A DNA stretch of 64,000 bases from Delphinapterus leucas. Lineage: Eukaryota > Chordata > Mammalia > Artiodactyla > Monodontidae. The stretch is from assembly GCF_002288925.2 (NCBI RefSeq), contig NW_022098050.1, positions 9,796,884 through 9,860,883 of the forward strand. The letters are read 5' to 3'. Of this stretch, positions 33,220 through 44,554 are shown in pieces. The notes under the pieces are model-generated. The model saw only the letters and a program-made list of their open reading frames with translations, ran no database searches and was not told where the DNA came from. The position numbers and the translations under genes were made by a program. Positions within the stretch are counted from its first letter, which is position 1; every line of letters begins with the position of its first letter.

Positions 33220-33606
33220 CCACTTGTTTATTTTTGCTTTTGTTGCCCTTGCATGAGGAGTCAGATGCAAAACAGAGCTGTCTATACTTTCTTCTAGGAG
33301 TTTTATGATTTCAGGTCTTACATTCAAGTCCTTAATCCATTTTGAATTTACTTTTGTATATGGTGTAAGACAGTGGTCTGGATACATTATTTTATATGTA
33401 GCTGTCCAATTTTCCCAACACCATTTATTGAAGAGATGGTTTTTTTCTCCATTGTATATTCTCGCCACCTTTGCTGTAGATTAACTGACCATATGTGCAA
33501 GGGTTTATTTCTGGGCTCTCTATTCTGTTCCATTGATCTATATGTCTATATTTTGTGCCAATACCCATACTGTTTTGATTACTATAGCTTTGTAGTATAA
33601 TTTGAA

Positions 33607-33725
33607 GTTATGTTTGTTGCATATGTTGCTTGGTTGCATAAATATTGCATAAATATTTACACCTTATGTTTATTGCATAAACATTTACACCTCATTTATG
33701 CAAAAGGTTGCATAAATATTTACAA
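33607..33725. repeat. AT-rich tandem-like repeats at an L1 junction
   Basis: Three to four imperfect copies of a unit like ttgcataaatatttacacc follow one another. They lead into the authentic endonuclease sequence 'cataaatatttacaattg'. The segment resembles the filler at 25148-25314 and shares 'catatgttg' and 'ggttgcataaatatt'. Confidence 0.85.
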
Positions 33726-34051
33726 TTGTTATATCTTCTTCTTGGATTGATCTCTTGATCGTTATGTAGTGTCCTTCTTTGTATCTTGTACTCGTCTTTG
33801 TTTTAAAGTCTATTTTGTCTGGTATGAGAATTGCTACTGCAGCTTTTTTCTGATTTCCATCTGCATGGAATATCTTTTTCCATCCCCTCACTTTCAGTCT
33901 GTATGTGTCCCTAGGTCTAAAGTGGGTCTCTTGCAGATAGCATATATATGGGTCTTGTTTTTATATCCATCCAGCCAGTATGTCTTTTGGTTGGAGCATT
34001 TAATCCATTTACATTTAAGGTAATTATCGATATGTATGTTCCTATTACCAT
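33700..34051 (-). pseudogene. L1-B ORF2, codons 1 to ~115
   Basis: The start codon is the complement of 'cat' at 34049-34051 and opens with MVIGTYISIITLNVNG, the L1 endonuclease start. The fragment includes 'GWKKIFHADGNQKK' and ends at ITIVNIYA, where the repeated filler begins. An in-frame 68-codon piece is open at 33685-33891. The frame is cut off from the rest of ORF2, which lies at 25310-28769 on the other strand, so no functional protein can be made. Confidence 0.88.
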
Positions 34052-34109
34052 TTTCTTAAATGTTTTGGGTTTGTTATTGTAGGTCTTTTCCTTCTCTTGT
34101 GTTTCCTGA

Positions 34110-34991
34110 CTAGAGAAGTCCCTTTAACATTTGCTGTAAAGCCGGTTTGGTGGTACTGAATTCTCTTAGCTTTTGCTAGTCTGTAAAATTTTAATTTCTC
34201 CATCAAATCTGAATGAGATCCTTGCTGGGTAGAGTAATCTTGGTTGTAGGCTTTTCTCCTTCATAACGTTAAATATGTCCTGCCAGACCCTTCTGGCTTG
34301 CAGAGTTTCAGCTGAAAGATCAGCTGTTAACCTTATGGGGATTCCCTTGTGTATTATTTTTCCCTTACTACATTTAATATTTTTTCTTTGTATTTAATTT
34401 TTGATAGTTTGGTTAATATGTGTCTTGGCGTGTTTCTTGGATTTATCCTGTATGGGACTCTCTGCGCTTCCTGGACTTGATTGACTATTTCCTTTCCCAT
34501 ATTAGGGTAGTTTTCAACTCTAATCTCTTCAAATATTTTCTCAGTCCCTTTCTTTTTCTCTTCTTCTTCTGGGACCCTATAATTCGAATGTTGGTGCATT
34601 TAATGTTGTGCCACAGGTCTCTGAGACTCTCCTCAATTCTTTTCATTCTTTTTTCTTTACTCTGCTCTGCAGTAGTTATTTCCACTATTTTATCTTCCAG
34701 GTCACTTATGCGTTCTTCTGCCTCAGTCATTCTGCTGCTGATGTCTTCTAGAGAATTTTAAAATTCATTTATTGTGTTGTTCATCACTGTTTGTTTGCTC
34801 TTTAGTTCTTCTAGGTCCTTGTTAAACGTTTCTTGTATTTTCTCCATTCTATTTCCAAGATTTTGGATCATCTTTACTATCATTATTCTGAATTCTTTTT
34901 CAGGTAGACTGCCTAGTTCCTCTTCATTTGTTAGGACTGGTGGAGTTTTGCCTTGCTCCTTCATCTGCTGTGTGTTTCTCTGTCTTCTCAT
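34110..34991 (-). pseudogene. L1-B ORF1 (RNA-binding chaperone), broken
   Basis: It starts with MRRQRN at 34991 and ends at a stop at 34110-34112, 58 nt before ORF2, giving about 294 codons. Three overlapping pieces are open: 34758-34991 (N-terminal part, 77 residues), 34485-34730 (coiled-coil and start of the RNA-recognition part, with 'AEERISDLEDKIVEI') and 34354-34599 (RNA-binding part, with 'RVPYRINPRNTPRHI'). They need frameshifts to join, so the gene is dead. The product in active L1s is a trimeric cytoplasmic RNA chaperone. Confidence 0.88.
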
Positions 34992-37028
34992 TTTGCTTAA
35001 CTTACCATGTTTGGGGTCTCTTTTTCACAGGCTGCAGGTTCGTGGTTCCCATTGTTTTTGGTGTCTTTCAGTGGCTAAGGTTGGTTCAGTGGGTTGTGTA
35101 GGCTTCCTGGTGGAGGGGACTAGTGCCTGTGCTCTGGTGTATGAGGCTGGATCTTGGCTTTCTGGTGGGCTGGTCCACGTCTGGTGGTGTGTTTTGGGGT
35201 GTCTGCAGCCTTATTATAATTTTAGGCAGCCTCTCTGCTAATGGGTGGTGTTGTGTTCCTGTCTTGCTAGTTGTTTGGCATAGGGTGTCCAGCACTGTAG
35301 CTTGCTGGTTGTTGAGTGGAGCTGGGTCTTGGCGTTGAGATGGAGATCTGTGGGAGATTTTCGCCATTTGATATTACGTGGAGCTGGGAGGTCTCTTGTG
35401 GACCAGTGTCCTGAAGTTGGCTCTCCCACCTCAAAGGCACAGCCCTGATGCCTTGCTGGAGCCCCAAGAGCCTGTCATCCACACAGCTCCAAGTAAAAGG
35501 GAGGAAAAAAGAAAGAAAGAAAGAGGAAGATAAAATAAAATAGAGTAAAATATAATAAAATAAAGTTATTAAAATAAAAAATTATTTACAAAAATTTTTA
35601 TAAGTAGTAAAAAAAAAAAAGAAAGAAGAGTGCAACCAAACCAAAAAACCAATCCACCAGTAATAACAAGTGCTAAAAATTATACTAAAAAAGGAAAAAA
35701 AAAAAGGACAGACAGAACCCTAGGAGAAATGGTAAAAGCAAAGCTATACAGACGAAATCACACACAGAAGCATACACATACACATTCAGAAAAAGAAAAA
35801 GGGAAAAAATATATATATCGTTGCTCCCAAAGTCCACCTCCTCAAGTTGGGATGATTCGTTGTCTCTTCAGGTATTCCACTGATGCAGGGTACATCACGT
35901 TGATTGTGGAGATTTAATCTGCTGCTCTTGAGACTGCTGGGAGAGATTTCCCTTTCTCTTCTTTGTTCGCACAGCTCCTGGGGTTCAGCTTTGGATTTGG
36001 ACACGCCTCTGCGTGTAGGTTGCCTGAGGGTATCTGTTCTTCGCTCAGGCAGGACGGGGTTAAAGGAGCCGCTGATTCGGGGGCTCTGGCTCACTCAGGC
36101 CTGAGGGAGGGACGGGTAGGGAGCGCGGGGCGAGCCTGTGGCGGCAGAGGCCAGCATGACGTTGCACCAGCCTGAGGCTCGCCATGCGTTCTCCCTGGAA
36201 AGTTGTCCCTGGATCCCGGGACCCTGGCAGTGGCGGGCTGCACAGGTTCCCCGGAAGGGGGGTGTGGATAGTGACCTGTGCTCGCACACAGGCTTCTTGG
36301 TGGCGGCAGCAGCAGCCTTAGTGTCTCACACCCGTCTCTGGTGTCCGCGCTGATAGCCACGGCTCGCACCCGTCTCTGGAGCTCCTTTAAGCGGCGCTCT
36401 GAATCCCCTCTCCTCACGCACCAGGAAACAAAGAGGGAAGAAAAAGTCTCTTGCTTCTTTGGCAGGTCCAGACTTTTTTACCGGACTCCCTCCCGGCTAG
36501 CCGTGGTGCACTAACCCATTCAGTCTGTGTTCACGCCACCAACCCCAGTCCTCTCCCTGCACTCTGACCAAAGCCCGAGCCTCAGCTCCCAGGCCCCGCC
36601 GGCGGGTGAGCAGACAAGCCTCTCGGACTGGTGAGTGCTGGTCGGCACCGATCCTCTGTGCGGGAATCTCTCTGCTCTGCCCTCCGCACCCCTGTGGCTG
36701 TGCTCTCCTCCGTGGCTCCGAAGCTTCTCCCCTCCACCACCCGCAGTCTCTGCCCGCGAAGGGACTTTCTAGTGTGTGGAAACCTTTCCTCCTTCACAGC
36801 TCCCTCCCAGAGGTGCAGGTCTTCTCCCTATTCTTTTGTCTCTGTTTTTCTTTTTTCTTTTGCCCTACCCAGGTACGTGGGGAGAGTCTTGCCGTTTGGG
36901 AGGTCTGAGGTCTTCTGCCAGCATTCAGTAGGTGTTCTGTAGGAGTTGTTCCACGTGTAGTTGTATTTTGATGTATTTGTGGGGAGGAAGATGATCTACA
37001 CGTCTTTCTCTTCCACCATCTTGAAGCT
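34992..37028 (-). promoter_or_regulatory. L1-B 5' UTR / internal promoter region
   Basis: GC-rich sequence parallel to the L1-A 5' UTR, with a short purine tract at 35496-35530, A-rich runs to about 35720 and a CpG-containing part at about 36000-36760. Short open frames on both strands are not genes. No SINE interrupts this copy. Confidence 0.75.
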
Positions 37029-37845
37029 CCTCCTAAAGCTGGACTGTGGCATCTTGAAGACAGGAACTATCTGGCTGGTTCACCTGTCACCTAGCTCTCT
37101 ATCTGTCACAATGTCAGCACTTAATCAAAACTTGCTTAATGAAGATGAAGAGGACTTAATCCATACCTTTGTTATAGGACTTATCAACTTATATTGCCAT
37201 TGTTTTGAATCCCTTAAAGTCAGACTCTATTTTGTTAATTTTTATGCTCTTTGCACCTGGTATATAATAGTATTCAATATGATTTAATATATATTAAATA
37301 AAGAGAATGAAAAAGGAGTGAGCCATTAAGGACTGGGATTTTTCGGGGAGGGCTTTACAGAGGAGGTATACTTGAATGACTTACTTCTTTTGCCAAAAAC
37401 ATTTTTTCAAACATAAAAGACATGCATTTTTAAGGCTCCTTATGAAGCAAACATTTCTTGCTAAACAACATATCAATCATTCAAACATAACTGAGAAAAT
37501 CCCATATGGATACTTTTGTTGCAAAAAGCCATGGACTTAAGTTATAATGTGAACTTACAGAAAAAGATCATTTTGCCAAACATTTAAGTAGTGACAAGGT
37601 GTTAATGCCAGTTTCCAAAGTCTCAAAGTGGCAGACTAAATCTACACACACCTTCTGAACTGGACCAAGAGCCAACTGATTTAATTCTCAACAATTGTAG
37701 CTGCTGGGAATCAATTATTTTTCAATTCGAATGAGTGATCAAGAAGACAGAGATGAGTTAAATCAGTTGTTGTGTAGGCTGTTCATTTTACTCAAGGTTA
37801 ATTAACCTATATTTCATCATTCTTATAACACAGTACTTAAGATAA
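37029..37845. other. Unique sequence, no gene
   Basis: No repeat or gene recognised. 'ttgaagacaggaactatctg' near 37053-37072 and 'ctctttgcacctggtatata' near 37248-37268 may be a decayed L2 3' end. Confidence 0.35.
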
Positions 37846-38045
37846 ATATCTCTGAAGTCAGAGTGCTGGATTAGAAGCCCAGCTCTATCATTTACCTGCT
37901 GTGTGACTTCAGACAAATTATTCTCTGAGCTTTGGTTTCCTGGCTTGTAAAATGGGGCTAATGATAGTACCTGCCTCAGTGAATGTAAAATGCTTCACAC
38001 AGTGCCTGGCACACAGAAATTCTTCAGTAAGTGATGTATGTTAAT
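37846..38045 (+). repeat. MIR SINE
   Basis: 'atttacctgctgtgtgactt', 'aaaatggggctaatgatagt' and 'acacagtgcctggcacacag' match the MIR consensus. Confidence 0.85.
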
Positions 38046-38065
38046 AGTAACATTTTGGCTCATGT

Positions 38066-38210
38066 AGGGGAGGAAGCACTTAACTGGCTATCAAGAGATA
38101 TGAATTTTAGTACCAGTTCTGCCACTAATTAGTTGTAGGACTTTGGGCAAATCCTTTGGTCACTTTCTGTTCCAGCTTCCTCTTTAATAAAATGAGGGTG
38201 TTTACATGAC
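38066..38210 (+). repeat. MIR-like SINE, second copy
   Basis: 'gtaccagttctgccactaat', 'gtaggactttgggcaaatcc' and 'aataaaatgagggtgtttac' follow the MIR order. It lies right behind another MIR in the same orientation. Confidence 0.7.
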
Positions 38211-38217
38211 TATTTGT

Positions 38218-38720
38218 TTCAGGTATCTAGTGCTGCATAATAAACTAAAACATAGTGTCAACACAACAATAATTCATTATTCTTGTGATTCTGTGGGTCG
38301 ACTGGCAGCAACTGGGAAGTCCTTTTGCTCTATGTAGTATAGTTATTGTTACTCAAGTACCTGCATTCATCTGGGGGTCTGGCTAAGTCAGTAACATGGA
38401 AAGTGGCCTTTCACCCTCTAGAGTCTCTCTCCTCGTGTCCTCTCCTCATTCCATAGTCTAACTCAAGTGTCTTTACAACAATGCTTCCAAGCTGGAGTGT
38501 TCCAAAAGGACAAGTACCAAGGGTTGTTCCAAAAGGACAAGTGAAGGGTTTATCGAGTCTCTGTGTCATCTTGCTCATTGATGTTCCATTCATCCAAGCC
38601 AGTCAGATGGCCAAGCCCGAGTCAGTTTTGGAGAGAACTACACAAGGGCATGAATACTGGGGGGTGTGTTTCATTGGAGGCCACCAGTGTAACAGTCTGC
38701 TCCACCATGACTCCAGATTT
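38218..38720 (-). mobile_element. ERVL/MaLR-type LTR, reverse (old)
   Basis: 'ggtatctagtgctgcataat', 'aacaataattcattattctt' and 'gattctgtgggtcgactgg' are the reverse complement of the LTR family seen at 1150-1739. A 27-bp tandem duplication with 'gttccaaaaggacaagt' at 38499 and 38526 lies inside. No retroviral interior is present. Confidence 0.55.
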
Positions 38721-39037
38721 TCTTCAGAGTCAGCATATGCCAATTTATCCAGCATTTAGTATCTGAATTTCTTTCTATGCTTCTTTCCATTTTGTAATTT
38801 TGCTTCTCAACACACGATTGTTTCTATAATGTGGAAGCCATCATAGGTCGAATTCTCATGTATTAAAAAAAAAGCTGTAAACAAGTTTCCCACTTTCATT
38901 TTTATTGTTGCTGTAGTTTTCCCTATCTGTTGATGTGGCCCCTAATTTTCCTAGATCCAATATACTTTAAAATGTTAATTTTCAATCACTTAACTTCTAC
39001 ATATGATTCCCCACCCACAAAAATGCAAGCCCATTTT
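38721..39037. other. Unique sequence
   Basis: No recognised repeat or gene. Confidence 0.35.
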
Positions 39038-39205
39038 CTTTTTTTTAATTAATTTTTTTATTGGGGTATAGTTGATTTATAATGTTGTGTTAGTTTCTGC
39101 TATAAGCAAAGTGAATCAACCATACATATACCTATGTCCACTCTCTTCTAGACTCCATTCCCATATAGGTCATTACAGAGCACCGAATAGAGTTCCCTGT
39201 ATAAA
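39038..39205 (-). mobile_element. L1 3' stub of a second 3'-UTR type, reverse
   Basis: 'tttttattggggtatagttg', 'gtgttagtttctgctataag' and 'cccatataggtcattacaga' are the complement of an L1 3' end with a different 3' UTR subtype from L1-A and L1-B. It is truncated after about 165 bp. Confidence 0.75.
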
Positions 39206-39290
39206 CACCTTTTCTTAAGCCTCCTTTAGTCCACTCTCTTCCCCACCTCTGTTCTCCTTCTCTAGATCCCCGAGAGGCTCTTACATAGGT

Positions 39291-39553
39291 TTTTTTTTTT
39301 TTNNNNNNNNNNNNNNNNNNNNNNNNNNNNNNNNNNNNNNNNNNNNNNNNNNNNNNNNNNNNNNNNNNNNNNNNNNNNNNNNNNNNNNNNNNNNNNNNNN
39401 NNGTCACAAAGCACTGAGCTGATCTCCCTGTGTTATGCAGCTGCTTCCCACTAGCTATCTATTTTACATTTGGTAGTGTATATATGTCCATGCCACTCTC
39501 TCACTTTGTCACAGCTTACCCTTCCCCCTCTCCATATCTTCAAGTCCATTCTC
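39291..39553 (-). mobile_element. Young L1 3' stub containing an assembly gap, reverse
   Basis: A T run (39291-39302), an N gap, then L1 3' UTR sequence from 'gtcacaaagcactgagctga' to 'tatcttcaagtccattct'. The 12-bp duplication tacataggtttt lies at 39282-39293 and 39554-39565. Comparison with 30947-31103 suggests the gap replaces about 130-150 bp. Confidence 0.88.
39303..39402. other. Assembly gap (100 N)
   Basis: Exactly 100 N's following a T run, inside a young L1 stub. Confidence 0.97.
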
Positions 39554-39565
39554 TACATAGGTTTT

Positions 39566-42085
39566 ACAGCTCTAGCTGCCCCTTACATCCTACTGGGAAG
39601 AAAACAGAGGCAGCTCTCTTCACCTAATGTTGAAGGGCTGCTCTTGTGTCCCGTGTATCAGCAAATGCAGATCATATGCCTCCTGATACTAGAAGGAAAA
39701 GTTCCTAAGTTTCTATCCATCTGGATGCCTTCTAGAGGATGTGTACGTTCAGGAAAACCCCCATCTCCCCAGCTGCAGCCCCATGTGCACTAGTGTCATT
39801 GCACCCACTGTGTTCTTTGTCTTCTACCCGGATTTCAGAAGGGGAAGCAACAAACTACTGTTCATAAGAACAAGCTGTTTTACTCTTTTCAGGGACATAC
39901 CCCATTGCTCATATAAGGACTTTATGCAGAGGTTGGGTTTTTTCATCTCAAAATGCCCCATTCTAGTCTCTGGGAGAGTCATTTCAGGTCGAAGTGGAAA
40001 CCCAGCAACTATCTGGTTAATGGGATCAAATTTGGGCAACAGGAGGTCTGGCTGACTTACAGAGCTTAGCATTTAGCAACAATGAAGAGCTTGGAGTTAG
40101 GCATTCCATAAGGCCAAAAAAGGCTTGTTAAAAGGCATTTCAGGAAGCTAAACAGTCACTTCCCTGGGATTCTTCTCCTTAGAAATCAACAAAACAAAAA
40201 TCCCACGGATCTTATCTGATAATTGCTATTAACTATGTCGTAATATTTTCCTAATATTATCTGATTTGTCATTCATAAAACACAGAATAGAGCTAGGGTG
40301 GTTCTTTCAAAAAAGCATCATGCCAGGAAGTTACTAATATCTCAAATTGTCACAATTCAAGGGAGCACACTGAGCACACTGATGAAATTTTTTGAAACTA
40401 TGCATTTTATAAAACAATATGGATCCATTAGTGAAACATCAGCACTGAATACAAACCATCTGACATGTGTGCTCCTTTCTGAAGACAGATTAAAAATACA
40501 TTCTTGTCATTAATTTGCTAACTTTTAATTTAATGTAAATATATCTAAGGCTAATGTGTGTTTTGAAAAGAATTCAATAACCAGTAAAAATCAAATGTTC
40601 CAAAAAGTCCCATGTCTATGTAAATGATCCAAGAATCATTTACATAAGTGTTGTTTATATGTGTATTGTAATAAAACCATTTTTAAAAAACAATTTTAAC
40701 AAGAGAGACACTAGAAAGAATAAGTTAAATACATCAAAATATAAAATATATTTTTCCTTGCATCTGTTTCTAACAGTACTGTATAATGGAAACATTTTTA
40801 GTTTAAAAAGACTAGGATTTTGCATATGCATAGAAAATATCTGGGAGAATCTACAGGAAAATATTAACAGTGTTTGACTCTGGGAAAAGAAACCAGGGGT
40901 GGCAGGGAGATTTACTTCACATTTTATATACTCATAATATCGTGGATTTTATAACATTGTCATGCATTACTGTATCATAGAAAATGAGTTGAAAAAAGAC
41001 AAACTTAAGCTTTTTAAAAATTTTACTAACCTTATCCCCAGGTCAGAAGTAGAATTTAATAGGGATCTAACTTATAGAATTCACAGAATTTGAGTTGGAA
41101 AATTTTGAGATCATCTGTCCCATTACATCATCTATTTCTAAACCAGTGCTAAGTTTACTCAGTTTGCCTAGCACCAAATACGACTACATTCCAAAAGAGC
41201 TAAAGAATGTGGGCAGCCCTTGGAATTCACCTCAATGGAATCTGACCTACAGTTGAAGGTGTGTGGTATAGGTTTCTGCTTTAGCCCTTAGTGTCACTAA
41301 GTGTCGAGATCATTCCTTGAAGGAATGGATAGGGTGGTCAGAATAGGTGTTTGCTTACTAGGGTGAGCCTGAGGGCACCAGAAAGTTTCCCTCCCATCTT
41401 CCTCCTAATTTTCCAATACATTCCAGTACAGATTCAGACTTCTGAACGAAGACACTGACATTTACTGAAATACACATGTTCCTGTGAGATGTAAACAATT
41501 AAACATAACCACAAAGAAGAATTGATTCTACTGATTCTTTCCTGAAAGTTGGGAAGAAAGCAGGTGGGGAAGGGAGAAGAAAAATCGGGGATACCAGAGA
41601 GAGGAAAGAGATTACGGAAGAAAGCTTGGCCTGCTTCATTCTTCTGCCTACCCAATCATATTGCTGTGTAATAAGCTTTAGAAAATGGCTTTTAGTGATA
41701 ACTCCAGACTTTCTAAAACTTAGCAACACCAGAAATTCCCCAAGTTCTAAAATCCCAGCAGCTTATCTCCTCAGTGGTCTTACTGCTGTCTCATCACCTT
41801 TTGCTGGGGAGAGGACAGTTAATCAGTTTGCTGTATGCTTGTATGGAGACCCTGAGCCCAAGGCTTTGCTTGAAAACAATGTAGTGAATATTGAGTATCA
41901 CGATCTAGTGGGAAAGGGAAACATTGAACAACTGGAAGGAGAGCTATGAAGAAGTTTAGGATGCTATGGGAGAGCATGTGTGGGTACACACACACAGACT
42001 CTCCTCATTAACCACTATTCAGCATTCAGGACTCCAGGGATTGGGCCCCCAACTCCTGGTAACCTTCCTTAACTATCCATGGCAT
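39566..42085. other. Unique sequence, no gene recognised
   Basis: The longest stretch without a clear transposon in the window. Open frames (for example 39741-40055, 40298-40513, 41626-41949) are short, lack recognisable domains and have no repeated support on splice signals. No conserved element is evident by eye. Confidence 0.4.
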
Positions 42086-42275
42086 ACTGACTGAATATAC
42101 ATCTCTCATTGTTTTTTCAGCAATATATTGTAATTACTGTTTTTCTTACTTATTTTCTTCACTAAACGCTAAGAATCTCTGTGGGCAGTGACAGTGTTCT
42201 CCATCAAAACCTCTCCTAACACCGTGCCTGGCATATAGCAGGTGCACAATACATTTTGGTTGAAGGAAGGAAGGA
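42086..42275 (+). repeat. L2 LINE 3' end
   Basis: 'aatctctgtgggcagtgaca', 'taacaccgtgcctggcatat', 'agcaggtgcacaatacattt' and 'ggttgaaggaaggaagg' match the L2 terminus. Confidence 0.6.
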
Positions 42276-44119
42276 AATGAAGCTACTTAACTGCATTTTA
42301 ACACTAAAATGATAAACTTCTTTCTAAAAAGAACACAAATTTCTGAAGAATTATGAATGCATCCCTCTCCCAACAATGATTCTTATGAGCTCTCCATGGC
42401 TGTGGCTTGGGTGTGAGACTTACAAACAGCATTTGACAGCAGTCTCCTTCCCTGTCTTCCAGGAAAAGAAAATTCTAAGTGATGCTTATTTAAGAATTCT
42501 CAGGTTTTTGCATGGGTATTAAGATTTGGCATTTGTGGGGAGGAATGGTTAGGCAATGAGTTGAAAATAAGAGAAGAAAAGAATAAAAAGTAATGGAAAA
42601 GACCAGTCTGTCTGGGTGGGGAAAACCAGGGTGAGAGCTGAGAGAATTGGCAGAATCTCCAGGGAAATCTTGTGTTAGCTTGGCTATTCCCATTTCAAGT
42701 CTGCACATGCCTCTGGAACTCCCTGAAGCCTTTTGTGGGGAAAAACCCCACCTACAGTTTCTGGATGAAACGTTCCTCCAGACCTCCAGAAATGAGTCCC
42801 CTGGTCTTCCAATTACTCATTTCCTGGAGAAGTCATAACTGGTCTATCCTGACCTTCAGAGCCTGAAGGAGTGCGGTTTCATCTTCCGAATTCAAGAAAA
42901 GTTTAGGGAAGTCAGTCAGAAAAGCCTCAAAAACCAGTCTTCTGCTTTATTTATCAAAAACTTCATGAACATTTTTACTGGTTCTTTCTTTGGCATGTTC
43001 TGGGTGAATCAGCAGGAAAACAAAGTGACTTCACTGCCAAATTGAAATTCAAATCTGCAAAGGATGTTATTTCTAGTTTTGAAAAACTGTGCTCAGAACC
43101 TGAATCTAAAGTAATGATACATCCTTTCTGGCCTTATGTAAAGTCATCCCTATAACCTGTAGCTTGGCATGATCTCTAGTTTTAGCAGTGCTGTTATTAC
43201 CTATATTTATTTGCCGCAACAACTGCAGTCTTGTTTTCCACCTTGACATTGGTAACAGTAGCTTACCTTTCAAGGAAAATATATTTATATTACTCTTACC
43301 TGTGTATGATTACCTAGCAAGCAGAAAAGTGAGTCTTGTGAATTTGCCATCCATAATTTCCTCTTCCCTTATGCCAAGCTCTTGGAATTTTAACATGTTA
43401 ATGGGCAAGATTTCCTTCAATTCAGTAATATCTTTTTAGGCTGAGTGTGAGTATGGCCTATGGATTTGAGTTCTAGACTGCAGCAAGCAGAAAACTTGTT
43501 AATGATCCCTCTCTGAAATAACTTCCATCAATCCAAAGAAGCAGATAATCCCCTTCCACGTATAAGGCAGCATGTTTTGCAGTGCTGTATTACAGGAATA
43601 CCTTTGTGGGCTTGTGAGAAAACTTGGCCTAGGCACTTCAGCATCTGTAGGCAAGTGAGCTTGCAGTTCTCTCCAGTCTAGTCCTTCCATCAGAGAATGA
43701 CACATGCACCATGATATTAATAAAGTCCATGGGTCATGAATGGGTCATCAACTGTGCTATATGTATAGTAGACCTACCAATTGCTTCAAAAGAAAGAGAG
43801 TTAAGAGGTATGTAATCTGTTATATATAACAGATATATATTTTTGAAATTTGGATTTATGCTTAAGGCACCACTAAAGCAGTGAACCAAGCAACTCATTT
43901 ACCACCACAAGTAGAATGATCCATGGATTCTGGGAGGCTACATTGGACACTAAAACTTTCATTCCATTTATTCCCTGCCAAAACTCTTGGGATGATGAAA
44001 TTTTTATTAACAGAATGTTCTCATTAAGAAGGAAAAAGGCAGCAATATCATCAAGACAACAATATATGTTTTTCCCAACTTTAGTCCCTCTCACAAGAAG
44101 ATCAACTAGCAACTATCCA
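42276..44119. other. Unique sequence, no gene recognised
   Basis: No transposon or gene recognised. A perfect 20-bp AT-rich palindrome lies at 43815-43834 (atctgttatatataacagat). Short open frames have no domain signature. Confidence 0.4.
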
Positions 44120-44554
44120 TAGACAAGACACCATTGTGAAAATCCCAGAACCCAGGGGTGAGGTTGAAGCATCCCCTTAGACCACAGAGACTGAGAAAGA
44201 CTGAATTAGAAGGGTAGGAAGAGCTGCTACATTCTGACCACCTTACCCCTCCCTCAGACCAGCACAGTGCCAACACCAAGAGGGCCCTCCTGGGCCTATG
44301 GTTTCTCTATTGAGTAAAAGAGAGCCCAAGATGGATGTCCAGGTCCATTAACATTGTGAAGTGCTTCCCAGGAGGCCCACTTGGGGAACTCTGCAGGGTT
44401 TGACCACTGATGATCAGATAGAAATGGAGAAGAGGAGCAGGGCTTATAGCAACCAATACTCAGATCTTGCCAGACCACATTCCTCCTCCCAGCTGTGTTC
44501 AAGCGGAGATCCCAGCCAGTAACTCTGCCCATCTGCAGAGCTGAGTTTGTGTTC

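Larger units (their letters stand above)
31706..33606 (-). pseudogene. Old L1 (L1MA-like) 3' UTR and ORF2 C-terminal part
   Basis: The 3' UTR starts at 'tatacaacatggtgattcaa' and is followed by decayed ORF2 C-terminal sequence. A 118-codon frame at 33112-33468 includes the '[16 protein letters not shown]' motif typical of L1 ORF2 before a SINE interrupts it. It ends abruptly at 33606 in the segment upstream of that motif, where 5'-half sequence of L1-B starts. Two SINEs (32290-32497, 32861-33219) lie inside. The edge at 33606 is the right breakpoint of the proposed inversion. Confidence 0.8.
33607..37028 (-). mobile_element. L1-B 5' half (5' UTR, ORF1, start of ORF2)
   Basis: It reads in reverse from the 5' start ('ccaccatcttgaag' at about 37015-37028) through the 5' UTR, ORF1 and the first 110-115 codons of ORF2. 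It stops in the endonuclease after AT-rich repeats at 33607-33725. A 5' piece without a 3' end cannot arise by normal target-primed reverse transcription. The missing remainder matches 25146-29355 in opposite orientation. Confidence 0.9.

Noticed and set aside
25146..37028. Twin priming (5' inversion during L1 insertion) to explain the two L1-B halves
   Set aside because: Twin priming leaves the inverted 5' part directly next to the 3' part, on its 5' side. Here the halves are more than 4 kb apart with older repeats between them, and the 5' half lies beyond the 3' end.
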